This document shows, piece by piece, positions 38,601 to 51,335 of a stretch of 64,000 nucleotides of DNA. Origin of the DNA: Norana najaformis (lineage: Eukaryota > Annelida > Clitellata > Crassiclitellata > Hormogastridae); assembly GCA_964023275.1 (NCBI GenBank), contig OZ029917.1, positions 21,934,488 to 21,998,487 of the forward strand. The letters are read 5' to 3'. Under the pieces are notes generated by a model that was not told where the DNA came from, made no database searches, and saw only the letters and a list, made by a program, of their open reading frames with translations. The first letter of the stretch is position 1. The number at the start of each line of letters is the position of its first letter. The translations under genes were made by a program, and so were the position numbers.

Positions 38601-41600
38601 GCATCTCGGAGCAATTTGGAACACCCCGAACAGCCGGGCGCAGCGCCCAAAATTTTCGGGGCATCTCGGAGCAATTTGGAACACCCCGAACAGCCGGGCG
38701 CAGCGCCCAAAATTTTCGGAGCATCTCGGAGCAATTTGGAACACCCCGAACAGCCGGGCGCAGCGCCCAAAATTTTCGGGGCATCTCGGAGCAATTTGGA
38801 ACACCCCGAACAGCCGGGCGCAGCGCCCAAAATTTTCGGGGCATCTCGGAGCAATTTGGAACACTCCGAACAGCCGGGCGCAGCGCCCAAAATTTTCGGG
38901 GCATCTCGGAGCAATTTGGAACACCCCGAACAGCCGGGCGCAGCGCCCAAAATTTTCGGGGCATCTCGGAGCAATTTGGAACACTCCGAACAGCCGGGCG
39001 CAGCGCCAAAAATTTTCGGGGCATCTCGGAACAATTTGGAACAGCCGGGCGCAGCGCCCAAAATTTTCGGGGCATCTCGGAGCAATTTGGAACACCCCGA
39101 ACAGCCGGGCGCAGCGCCAAAAATTTTCGGGGCATCTCGGAACAATTTGGAACAGCCGGGCGCAGCGCCCAAAATTTTCGGGGCATCTCGGAGCAATTTG
39201 GAACACCCCGAACATCCGGGCGCAGCGCTCAAAATTTTCGGGGCATCTCGGAGCAATTTGGAACACTTCGAACAGCCGGGCGCAGCGCCCAAAATCTTCG
39301 GGGCATCTCGGAGCAATTTGGAACACTCCGAACATCCGGGCGCAGCGTCAAAAATTTTCGAGCCATCTCGGAGCAATTTGGAACACTCCGAACATCCGGG
39401 CGCAGCGCCAAAAATTTTCGGGGCATCTCGTAGCAATTTGGAACACCCCGAACAGCCGGGCGCAGCGTCCAAAATTTTCGGGGCATCTCGGAACAATTTG
39501 AAACAGCCGGGCGCAGCGCCCAAAATTTTCGGGGCATCTCGGAGCAATTTGGAACATTCCGAACATCCGGGCGCAGCGCCCAAAATTTTCGGGGCATCTC
39601 GGAGCAATTTGGAACACTCCGAACAGCCGGGCGCAGCGCCCAAAATTTTCGGGGCATCTCGGAGCAATTTGGAACACCCCGAATAGCCGGGCGCAGCGCC
39701 CAAAATCTTCGGAGCATCTCGGAGCAATTTGGAACACCCCAAACAGCCGGGCGCAGCGCCAAAAATTTTCGGGGCATCTCGGAGCAATTTGGAACACCCC
39801 GAACAGCCGGGCGCAGCGCCCAAAATTTTCGGGGCATCTCGGAGCAATTTGGAACACCCCGAACAGCCGGGCGCAGCGCCCAAAATTTTCGGGGCATCTC
39901 GGAGCAATTTGGAACACCCCGAACAGCCGGGCGCAGCGCCAAAAATTTTCGGGGCATCTCGGAGCAATTTGGAACACCCCGAACAGCCGGGCGCAGCGCC
40001 CAAAATTTTCGGGGCATCTCGGAGCAATTTGGAACACTCCGAACAGCCGGGCGCAGCGCCAAAAATTTTCGGGGCATCTCGGAACAATTTGGAACAGCCG
40101 GGCGCAGCGCCCAAAATTTTCGGGGCATCTCGGAGCAATTTGGAACACCCCGAACATCCGGGCGCAGCGCCCAAAATTTTCGGGGCATCTCGGAGCAATT
40201 TGGAACACTCCGAACAGCCGGGCGCAGCGCCCAAAATCTTCGGGGCATCTCGGAGCAATTTGGAACACTCCGAACATCCGGGCGCAGCGCCAAAAATTTT
40301 CGGGGCATCTCGGAGCAATTTGGAACACCCCGAACAGCCGGGCGCAGCGCCCAAAATTTTCGGGGCATCTCGGAACAATTTGAAACAGCCGGGCGCAGCG
40401 CCCAAAATTTTCGAGGCATCTCGGAGCAATTTGGAACACTCCGAACATCCGGGCGCAGCGCCAAAAATTTTCGGGGCATCTCGGAGCAATTTGGAACACC
40501 CCGAACAGCCGGGCGCAGCGCCCAAAATTTTCGGGGCATCTCGGAGCAATTTGGAACACCCCGAACAGCCGGGCGCAGCGCCCAAAATTTTCGGGGCATC
40601 TCGGAGCAATTTGGAACACCCCGAACAGCCGGGCGCAGCGCCCAAAATTTTCGGAGCATCTCGGAGCAATTTGGAACACCCCGAACAGCCGGGCGCAGCG
40701 CCCAAAATTTTCGGGGCATCTCGGAGCAATTTGGAACACCCCGAACAGCCGGGCGCAGCGCCAAAAATTTTCGGGGCATCTCGGAGCAATTTGGAACACC
40801 CCGAACAGCCGGGCGCAGCGCCCAAAATTTTCGGGGCATCTCGGAGCAATTTGGAACACCCCGAACAGCCGGGCGCAGCGCCCAAAATTTTCGGGGCATC
40901 TCGGAACAATTTGAAACAGCCGGGCGCAGCGCCCAAAATTTTCGGGGCATCTCGGAGCAATTTGGAACACCCCGAACAGCCGGGCGCAGCGCCAAAAATT
41001 TTCGGGGCATCTCGGAGCAATTTGGAACACCCCGAACAGCCGGGCGCAGCGCCCAAAATTTTCGGGGCATCTCGGAGCAATTTGGAACACCCCGAACAGC
41101 CGGGCGCAGCGCCCAAAATTTTCGGGGCATCTCGGAGCAATTTGGAACACCCCGAATAGCCGGGCGCAGCGCCCAAAAACTTCGGAGCATCTCGGAGCAA
41201 TTTGGAACACCCCAAACAGCCGGGCGCAGCGCCCAAAATTTTCGGGGCATCTCGGAGCAATTTGGAACACCCCGAACAGCCGGGCGCAGCGCCCAAAATT
41301 TTCGGGGCATCTCGGAGCAATTTGGAACACTCCGAACATCCGGGCGCAGCGCCAAAAATTTTCGGAGCATCTCGGAGCAATTTGGAACACTCCGAACAGC
41401 CGGGCGCAGCGCCCAAAATTTTCGGGGCATCTCGGAGCAATTTGGAACACCCCGAACAGCCGGGCGCAGCGCCAAAAATTTTCTGGGCATCTCGGAGCAA
41501 TTTGGAACACCCCGAACAGCCGGGCGCAGCGCCCAAAATTTTCGGGGCATCTCGGAGAAATTTGGAACACCCCGAACAGCCGGGCGCAGCGCCAAAAATT

Positions 41601-44600
41601 TTCGGAGCATCTCGGAGCAATTTGAAACACCCCGAACAGCCGGGCGCAGCGCCCAAAATTTTCGGGGCATCTCGGAGCAATTTGGAACACCCCGAACAGC
41701 CGGGCGCAGCGCCAAAAATTTTCGGGGCATCTCGGAGCAATTTGGAACACCCCGAACAGCCGGGCGCAGCGCCCAAAATTTTCGGGGCATCTCGGAGCAA
41801 TTTGGAACACCCCGAACAGCCGGGCGCAGCGCCAAAAATTTTCGGAGCATCTCGGAGCAATTTGGAACACCCCGAACAGCCGGGCGCAGCGCCCAAAATT
41901 TTCGGGGCATCTCGGAGCAATTTGGAACACCCCGAACAGCCGGGCGCAGCGCCCAAAATTTTCAAAGCATCTCGGAGCAATTTGGAACACCCCGAACAGC
42001 CGGGCGCAGCGCCCAAAATTTTCGGGGCATCTCGGAGCAATTTGGAACACCCCGAACAGCCGGGCGCAGCGCCCAAAATTTTCGGGGCATCTCGGAGCAA
42101 TTTGGAACACCCCGAACAGCCGGGCGCAGCGCCCAAAATTTTCGGGGCATCTCGGAACAATTTGGAACAGCCGGGCGCAGCGCCCAAAATTTTCGGGGCA
42201 TCTCGGAGCAATTTGGAACACCCCGAACAGCCGGGCGCAGCGCCCAAAATTTTCGGGGCATCTCGGAGCAATTTGGAACACCCCGAACAGCCGGGCGCAG
42301 CGCCCAAAATTTTCGGAGCATCTCGGAGCAATTTGGAACACCCCGAACAGCCGGGCGCAGCGCCAAAAATTTTCGGGGCATCTCGGAGCAATTTGGAACA
42401 CCCCGAACAGCCGGGCGCAGCGCCCAAAATTTTCGGGGCATCTCGGAGCAATTTGGAACACCCCGAACAGCCGGGCGCAGCGCCCAAAATTTTCGGGGCA
42501 TCTCGGAGCAATTTGGAACACCCCGAACAGCCGGGCGCAGCGCCCAAAATTTTCGGGGCATCTCGGAGCAATTTGGAACACCCCGAACAGCCGGGCGCAG
42601 CGCCCAAAATTTTCGGGGCATCTCGGAGCAATTTGGAACACCCCGAACAGCCGGGCGCAGCGCCCAAAATCTTCGGAGCATCTCGGAGCAATTTGGAACA
42701 CCCCGAACAGCCGGGCGCAGCGCCCAAAATTTTCGGAGCATCTCGGAGCAATTTGGAACACCCCGAACAGCCGGGCGCAGCGCCCAAAATTTTCGGGGCA
42801 TCTCGGAGCAATTTGGAACACCCCGAACAGCCGGGCGCAGCGCCCAAAATTTTCGGGGCATCTCGGAGCAATTTGGAACACCCCGAACAGCCGGGCGCAG
42901 CGCCCAAAATTTTCGGGGCATCTCGGAGCAATTTGGAACACCCCGAACAGCCGGGCGCAGCGCCCAAAATTTTTCGGGGCATCTCGGAGCAATTTGGAAC
43001 ACCCCGAACAGCCGGGCGCAGCGCCCAAAATTTTCGGGGCATCTCGGAGCAATTTGGAACACCCCGAACAGCCGGGCGCAGCGCCAAAAATTTTCGGGGC
43101 ATCTCGGAGCAATTTGGAACACCCCGAACAGCCGGGCGCAGCGCCCAAAATTTTCGGGGCATCTCGGAACAATTTGAAACAGCCGGGCGCAGCGCCCAAA
43201 ATTTTCGGGGCATCTCGGAGCAATTTGAACACTCCGAACAGCCGGGCGCAGCGCCCAAAATTTTCGGGGCATCTCGGAGCAATTTGGAACACCCCGAACA
43301 GCCGGGCGCAGCGCCCAAAATTTTCGGGGCATCTCGGAGCAATTTGGAACACCCCGAACAGCCGGGCGCAGCGCCAAAAATTTTCGGGGCATCTCGGAAC
43401 AATTTGGAACAGCCGGGCGCAGCGCCCAAAATTTTCGGGGCATCTCGGAGCAATTTGGAACACCCCGAACATCCGGGCGCAGCGCTCAAAATTTTCGGGG
43501 CATCTCGGAGCAATTTGGAACACTTCGAACAGCCGGGCGCAGCGCCCAAAATCTTCGGGGCATCTCGGAGCAATTTGGAACACTCCGAACATCCGGGCGC
43601 AGCGTCAAAAATTTTCGAGCCATCTCGGAGCAATTTGGAACACTCCGAACATCCGGGCGCAGCGCCAAAAATTTTCGGGGCATCTCGTAGCAATTTGGAA
43701 CACCCCGAACAGCCGGGCGCAGCGCCCAAAATTTTCGGGGCATCTCGGAACAATTTGAAACAGCCGGGCGCAGCGCCCAAAATTTTCGGGGCATCTCGGA
43801 GCAATTTGGAACATTCCGAACATCCGGGCGCAGCGCCCAAAATTTTCGGGGCATCTCGGAGCAATTTGGAACACTCCGAACAGCCGGGCGCAGCGCCCAA
43901 AATTTTCGGGGCATCTCGGAGCAATTTGGAACACCCCGAACAGCCGGGCGCAGCGCCCAAAATCTTCGGAGCATCTCGGAGCAATTTGGAACACCCCGAA
44001 CAGCCGGGCGCAGCGCCAAAAATTTTCGGGGCATCTCGGAGCAATTTGGAACACCCCGAACAGCCGGGCGCAGCGCCCAAAATTTTCGGGGCATCTCGGA
44101 GCAATTTGGAACACTCCGAACAGCCGGGCGCAGCGCCAAAAATTTTCGGGGCATCTCGGAACAATTTGGAACAGCCGGGCGCAGCGCCCAAAATTTTCGG
44201 GGCATCTCGGAGCAATTTGGAACACCCCGAACATCCGGGCGCAGCGCCCAAAATTTTCGGGGCATCTCGGAGCAATTTGGAACACTCCGAACAGCCGGGC
44301 GCAGCGCCCAAAATCTTCGGGGCATCTCGGAGCAATTTGGAACACTCCGAACATCCGGGCGCAGCGCCAAAAATTTTCGGGGCATCTCGGAGCAATTTGG
44401 AACACCCCGAACAGCCGGGCGCAGCGCCCAAAATTTTCGGGGCATCTCGGAACAATTTGAAACAGCCGGGCGCAGCGCCCAAAATTTTCGAGGCATCTCG
44501 GAGCAATTTGGAACACTCCGAACAGCCGGGCGCAGCGCCAAAAATTTTCGGGGCATCTCGGAGCAATTTGGAACACTCCGAACAGCCGGGCGCAGCGCCC

Positions 44601-47600
44601 AAAATTTTCGGGGCATCTCGGAGCAATTTGGAACACCCCGAACAGCCGGGCGCAGCGCCCAAAATTTTCGGGGCATCTCGGAGCAATTTGGAACACCCCG
44701 AATAGCCGGGCGCAGCGCCCAAAAACTTCGGAGCATCTCGGAGCAATTTGGAACACCCCAAACAGCCGGGCGCAGCGCCCAAAATTTTCGGGGCATCTCG
44801 GAGCAATTTGGAACACCCCGAACAGCCGGGCGCAGCGCCCAAAATTTTCGGGGCATCTCGGAGCAATTTGGAACACTCCGAACAGCCGGGCGCAGCGCCA
44901 AAAATTTTCGGGGCATCTCGGAACAATTTGGAACAGCCGGGCGCAGCGCCCAAAATTTTCGGGGCATCTCGGAGCAATTTGGAACACCCCGAACAGCCGG
45001 GCGCAGCGCCCAAAATCTTCGGAGCATCTCGGAGCAATTTGGAACACCCCGAACAGCCGGGCGCAGCGCCCAAAATTTTCGGGGCATCTCGGAGCAATTT
45101 GGAACACCCCGAACAGCCGGGCGCAGCGCCAAAAATTTTCGGGGCATCTCGGAGCAATTTGGAACACCCCGAACAGCCGGGCGCAGCGCCCAAAATTTTC
45201 GGGGCATCTCGGAGCAATTTGGAACACCCCGAACAGCCGGGCGCAGCGCCCAAAATTTTCGGGGCATCTCGGAGCAATTTGGAACACCCCGAACAGCCGG
45301 GCGCAGCGCCCAAAATTTTCGGGGCATCTCGGAGCAATTTGGAACACCCCGAACAGCCGGGCGCAGCGCCCAAAATTTTCGGGGCATCTCGGAGCAATTT
45401 GGAACACCCCGAACAGCCGGGCGCAGCGCCCAAAATTTTCGGGGCATCTCGGAGCAATTTGGAACACCCCGAACAGCCGGGCGCAGCGCCCAAAATTTTC
45501 GGAGCATCTCGGAGCAATTTGGAACACCCCGAACAGCCGGGCGCAGCGCCCAAAATTTTCGGGGCATCTCGGAGCAATTTGGAACACCCCGAACAGCCGG
45601 GCGCAGCGCCCAAAATTTTCGGGGCATCTCGGAGCAATTTGGAACACCCCGAACAGCCGGGCGCAGCGCCCAAAATTTTCGGGGCATCTCGGAGCAATTT
45701 GGAACACCCCGAACAGCCGGGCGCAGCGCCCAAAATTTTCGGGGCATCTCGGAGCAATTTGGAACACCCCGAACAGCCGGGCGCAGCGCCCAAAATTTTC
45801 GGGGCATCTCGGAGCAATTTGGAACACCCCGAACAGCCGGGCGCAGCGCCCAAAATTTTCGGGGCATCTCGGAGCAATTTGGAACACCCCGAACAGCCGG
45901 GCGCAGCGCCAAAAATTTTCGGAGCATCTCGGAGCAATTTGGAACACCCCGAACAGCCGGGCGCAGCGCCCAAAATTTTCGGGGCATCTCGGAGCAATTT
46001 GGAACACCCCGAACAGCCGGGCGCAGCGCCAAAAATTTTCGGGGCATCTCGGAGCAATTTGGAACACCCCGAACAGCCGGGCGCAGCGCCCAAAATTTTC
46101 GGGGCATCTCGGAGCAATTTGGAACACCCCGAACAGCCGGGCGCAGCGCCAAAAATTTTCGGAGCATCTCGGAGCAATTTGGAACACCCCGAACAGCCGG
46201 GCGCAGCGCCCAAAATTTTCGGGGCATCTCGGAGCAATTTGGAACACCCCGAACAGCCGGGCGCAGCGCCAAAAATTTTCGGGGCATCTCGGAGCAATTT
46301 GGAACACCCCGAACAGCCGGGCGCAGCGCCCAAAATTTTCGGGGCATCTCGGAGCAATTTGGAACACCCTGAACAGCCGGGCGCAGCGCCCAAAATTTTC
46401 GGGGCATCTCGGAGCAATTTGGAACACCCCGAACAGCCGGGCGCAGCGCCCAAAATTTTCGGGGCATCTCGGAACAATTTGGAACAGCCGGGCGCAGCGC
46501 CCAAAATTTTCGGGGCATCTCGGAGCAATTTGGAACACCCCGAACAGCCGGGCGCAGCGCCCAAAATTTTCGGGGCATCTCGGAGCAATTTGGAACACCC
46601 CGAACAGCCGGGCGCAGCGCCCAAAATTTTCGGAGCATCTCGGAGCAATTTGGAACACCCCGAACAGCCGGGCGCAGCGCCAAAAATTTTCGGGGCATCT
46701 CGGAGCAATTTGGAACACCCCGAACAGCCGGGCGCAGCGCCCAAAATTTTCGGGGCATCTCGGAGCAATTTGGAACACCCCGAACAGCCGGGCGCAGCGC
46801 CCAAAATTTTCGGGGCATCTCGGAGCAATTTGGAACACCCCGAACAGCCGGGCGCAGCGCCCAAAATTTTCGGGGCATCTCGGAGCAATTTGGAACACCC
46901 CGAACAGCCGGGCGCAGCGCCCAAAATTTTCGGGGCATCTCGGAGCAATTTGGAACACCCCGAACAGCCGGGCGCAGCGCCCAAAATTTTCGGAGCATCT
47001 CGGAGCAATTTGGAACACCCCGAACAGCCGGGCGCAGCGCCCAAAATTTTCGGAGCATCTCGGAGCAATTTGGAACACCCCGAACAGCCGGGCGCAGCGC
47101 CAAAAATTTTCGGGGCATCTCGGAGCAATTTGGAACACCCCGAACAGCCGGGCGCAGCGCCCAAAATTTTCGGGGCATCTCGGAGCAATTTGGAACACCC
47201 CGAACAGCCGGGCGCAGCGCCCAAAATTTTCGGGGCATCTCGGAGCAATTTGGAACACCCCGAACAGCCGGGCGCAGCGCCCAAAATTTTCGGGGCATCT
47301 CGGAGCAATTTGGAACACCCCGAACAGCCGGGCGCAGCGCCCAAAATTTTCGGAGCATCTCGGAGCAATTTGGAACACCCTGAACAGCCGGGCGCAGCGT
47401 CAAAAATTTTCGGGGCATCTCGGAGCAATTAGGAACACCCCGAACAGCCGGGCGCAGCGCCCAAAATTTTCGGGGCATCTCGGAACAATTTGAAACAGCC
47501 GGGCGCAGCGCCCAAAATTTTCGGGGCATCTCGGAGCAATTTGGAACAGCCGGGCGCAGCGCCCAAAATTTTCGGGGCATCTCGGAGCAATTTGGAACAC

Positions 47601-50600
47601 CCCGAACAGCCGGGCGCAGCGTCCAAAATTTTCGGGGCATCTCGGAACAATTTGAAACAGCCGGGCGCAGCGCCCAAAATTTTCGGGGCATCTCGGAGCA
47701 ATTTGGAACACTCCGAACAGCCGGGCGCAGCGCCCAAAATTTTCGGGGCATCTCGGAGCAATTTGGAACACCCCGAACAGCCGGGCGCAGCGCCCAAAAT
47801 CTTCGGAGCATCTCGGAGCAATTTGGAACACCCCGAACAGCCGGGCGCAGCGCCAAAAATTTTCGGGGCATCTCGGAGCAATTTGGAACACCCCGAACAG
47901 CCGGGCGCAGCGCCCAAAATTTTCGGGGCATCTCGGAGCAATTTGGAACACTCCGAACAGCCGGGCGCAGCGCCAAAAATTTTCGGGGCATCTCGGAACA
48001 ATTTGGAACAGCCGGGCGCAGCGCCCAAAATTTTCGGGGCATCTCGGAGCAATTTGGAACACCCCGAACAGCCGGGCGCAGCGCCAAAAATTTTCGGGGC
48101 ATCTCGGAACAATTTGGAACAGCCGGGCGCAGCGCCCAAAATTTTCGGGGCATCTCGGAGCAATTTGGAACACCCCGAACATCCGGGCGCAGCGCTCAAA
48201 ATTTTCGGGGCATCTCGGAGCAATTTGGAACACTTCGAACAGCCGGGCGCAGCGCCCAAAATCTTCGGGGCATCTCGGAGCAATTTGGAACACTCCGAAC
48301 ATCCGGGCGCAGCGTCAAAAATTTTCGAGCCATCTCGGAGCAATTTGGAACACTCCGAACATCCGGGCGCAGCGCCAAAAATTTTCGGGGCATCTCGTAG
48401 CAATTTGGAACACCCCGAACAGCCGGGCGCAGCGTCCAAAATTTTCGGGGCATCTCGGAACAATTTGAAACAGCCGGGCGCAGCGCCCAAAATTTTCGGG
48501 GCATCTCGGAGCAATTTGGAACATTCCGAACATCCGGGCGCAGCGCCCAAAATTTTCGGGGCATCTCGGAGCAATTTGGAACACTCCGAACAGCCGGGCG
48601 CAGCGCCCAAAATTTTCGGGGCATCTCGGAGCAATTTGGAACACCCCGAATAGCCGGGCGCAGCGCCCAAAATCTTCGGAGCATCTCGGAGCAATTTCGA
48701 ACACCCCAAACAGCCGGGCGCAGCGCCAAAAATTTTCGGGGCATCTCGGAGCAATTTGGAACACCCCGAACAGCCGGGCGCAGCGCCCAAAATTTTCGGG
48801 GCATCTCGGAGCAATTTGGAACACTCCGAACAGCCGGGCGCAGCGCCAAAAATTTTCGGGGCATCTCGGAACAATTTGGAACAGCCGGGCGCAGCGCCCA
48901 AAATTTTCGGGGCATCTCGGAGCAATTTGGAACACCCCGAACAGCCGGGCGCAGCGCCCAAAATTTTCGGGGCATCTCGGAGCAATTTGGAACACTCCGA
49001 ACAGCCGGGCGCAGCGCCCAAAATCTTCGGGGCATCTCGGAGCAATTTGGAACACTCCGAACATCCGGGCGCAGCGCCAAAAATTTTCGGGGCATCTCGG
49101 AGCAATTTGGAACACCCCGAACAGCCGGGCGCAGCGCCCAAAATTTTCGGGGCATCTCGGAACAATTTGAAACAGCCGGGCGCAGCGCCCAAAATTTTCG
49201 AGGCATCTCGGAGCAATTTGGAACACTCCGAACATCCTGGCGCAGCGCCAAAAATTTTCGGGGCATCTCGGAGCAATTTGGAACACTCCGAACAGCCGGG
49301 CGCAGCGCCCAAAATTTTCGGGGCATCTCGGAGCAATTTGGAACACCCCGAACAGCCGGGCGCAGCGCCCAAAATTTTCGGGGCATCTCGGAGCAATTTG
49401 GAACACCCCGAATAGCCGGGCGCAGCGCCCAAAAACTTCGGAGCATCTCGGAGCAATTTGGAACACCCCAAACAGCCGGGCGCAGCGCCCAAAATTTTCG
49501 GGGCATCTCGGAGCAATTTGGAACACCCCGAACAGCCGGGCGCAGCGCCCAAAATTTTCGGGGCATCTCGGAGCAATTTGGAACACTCCGAACAGCCGGG
49601 CGCAGCGCCAAAAATTTTCGGGGCATCTCGGAACAATTTGGAACAGCCGGGCGCAGCGCCCAAAATTTTCGGGGCATCTCGGAGCAATTTGGAACACCCC
49701 GAACAGCCGGGCGCAGCGCCCAAAATCTTCGGAGCATCTCGGAGCAATTTGGAACACCCCGAACAGCCGGGCGCAGCGCCCAAAATTTTCGGAGCATCTC
49801 GGAGCAATTTGGAACACCCCGAACAGCCGGGCGCAGCGCCAAAAATTTTCGGGGCATCTCGGAGCAATTTTGAACACCCCGAACAGCCGGGCGCAGCGCC
49901 CAAAATCTTCGGAGCATCTCGGAGCAATTTGGAACACCCCGAACAGCCGGGCGCAGCGCCAAAAATTTTCGGGGCATCTCGGAGCAATTTGGAAGACCCC
50001 GAACAGCCGGGCGCAGCGCCCAAAATTTTCGGGGCATCTCGGAGCAATTTGGAACACTCCGAACAGCCGGGCGCAGCGCCCAAAATTTTCGGGGCATCTC
50101 GGAGCAATTTGGAACACCCCGAACAGCCGGGCGCAGCGCCAAAAATTTTCGGGGCATCTCGGAGCAATTTGGAACACCCCGAACAGCCGGGCGCAGCGCC
50201 CAAAATTTTCGGGGCATCTCGGAGCAATTTGGAACACCCCGAACAGCCGGGCGCAGCGCCCAAAATTTTCGGGGCATCTCGGAGCAATTTGGAACACCCC
50301 GAACAGCCGGGCGCAGCGCCCAAAAACTTCGGAGCATCTCGGAGCAATTTGAAACACCCCGAACAGCCGGGCGCAGCGCCCAAAATTTTCGGGGCATCTC
50401 GGAGCAATTTGGAACACCCCGAACAGCCGGGCGCAGCGCCCAAAATTTTCGGGGCATCTCGGAGCAATTTGGAACACTCCGAACAGCCGGGCGCAGCGCC
50501 AAAAATTTTCGGGGCATCTCGGAACAATTTGGAACAGCCGGGCGCAGCGCCCAAAATTTTCGGGGCATCTCGGAGCAATTTGGAACACCCCGAACAGCCG

Positions 50601-51261
50601 GGCGCAGCGCCCAAAATTTTCGGGGCATCTCGGAGCAATTTGGAACACCCCGAACAGCCGGGCGCAGCGCCCAAAATTTTCGGGGCATCTCGGAGCAATT
50701 TGGAACACCCCGAACAGCCGGGCGCAGCGCCCAAAATTTTCGGGGCATCTCGGAGCAATTTGGAACACCCCGAACAGCCGGGCGCAGCGCCCAAAATTTT
50801 CGGGGCATCTCGGAGCAATTTGGAACACCCCGAACAGCCGGGCGCAGCGCCCAAAATTTTCGGGGCATCTCGGAGCAATTTGGAACACCCCGAACAGCCG
50901 GGCGCAGCGCCCAAAATTTTCGGGGCATCTCGGAGCAATTTGGAACACCCCGAACAGCCGGGCGCAGCGCCAAAAATTTTCGGGGCATCTCGGAGCAATT
51001 TGGAACACCCCGAACAGCCGGGCGCAGCGCCCAAAATTTTCGGGGCATCTCGGAGCAATTTGGAACACCCCGAACAGCCGGGCGCAGCGCCCAAAATTTT
51101 CGGGGCATCTCGGAGCAATTTGGAACACCCCGAACAGCCGGGCGCAGCGCCCAAAATTTTCGGGGCATCTCGGAGCAATTTGGAACACCCCGAACAGCCG
51201 GGCGCAGCGCCCAAAATTTTCGGAGCATCTCGGAGCAATTTGGAACACCCCGAACAGCCGG

Positions 51262-51335
51262 GCGCAAAAATTTTCGGAGCGTCTCGGAGAAGTTCCGAAC
51301 ACCTCCGAGCAGCCCCGAACAGCCGGGCGCAGCGC
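51262..51335. repeat. Island of 71-bp-type satellite unit inside the 60-bp array
   Basis: One unit with CGGAGCGTCTCGGAGAAGTT followed by CCGAACACCTCCGAGCAGCC, the type otherwise confined to the right edge. It is preceded by a deletion that removed the second hairpin arm (GGGCGCAAAAATTTT). Confidence 0.85.
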
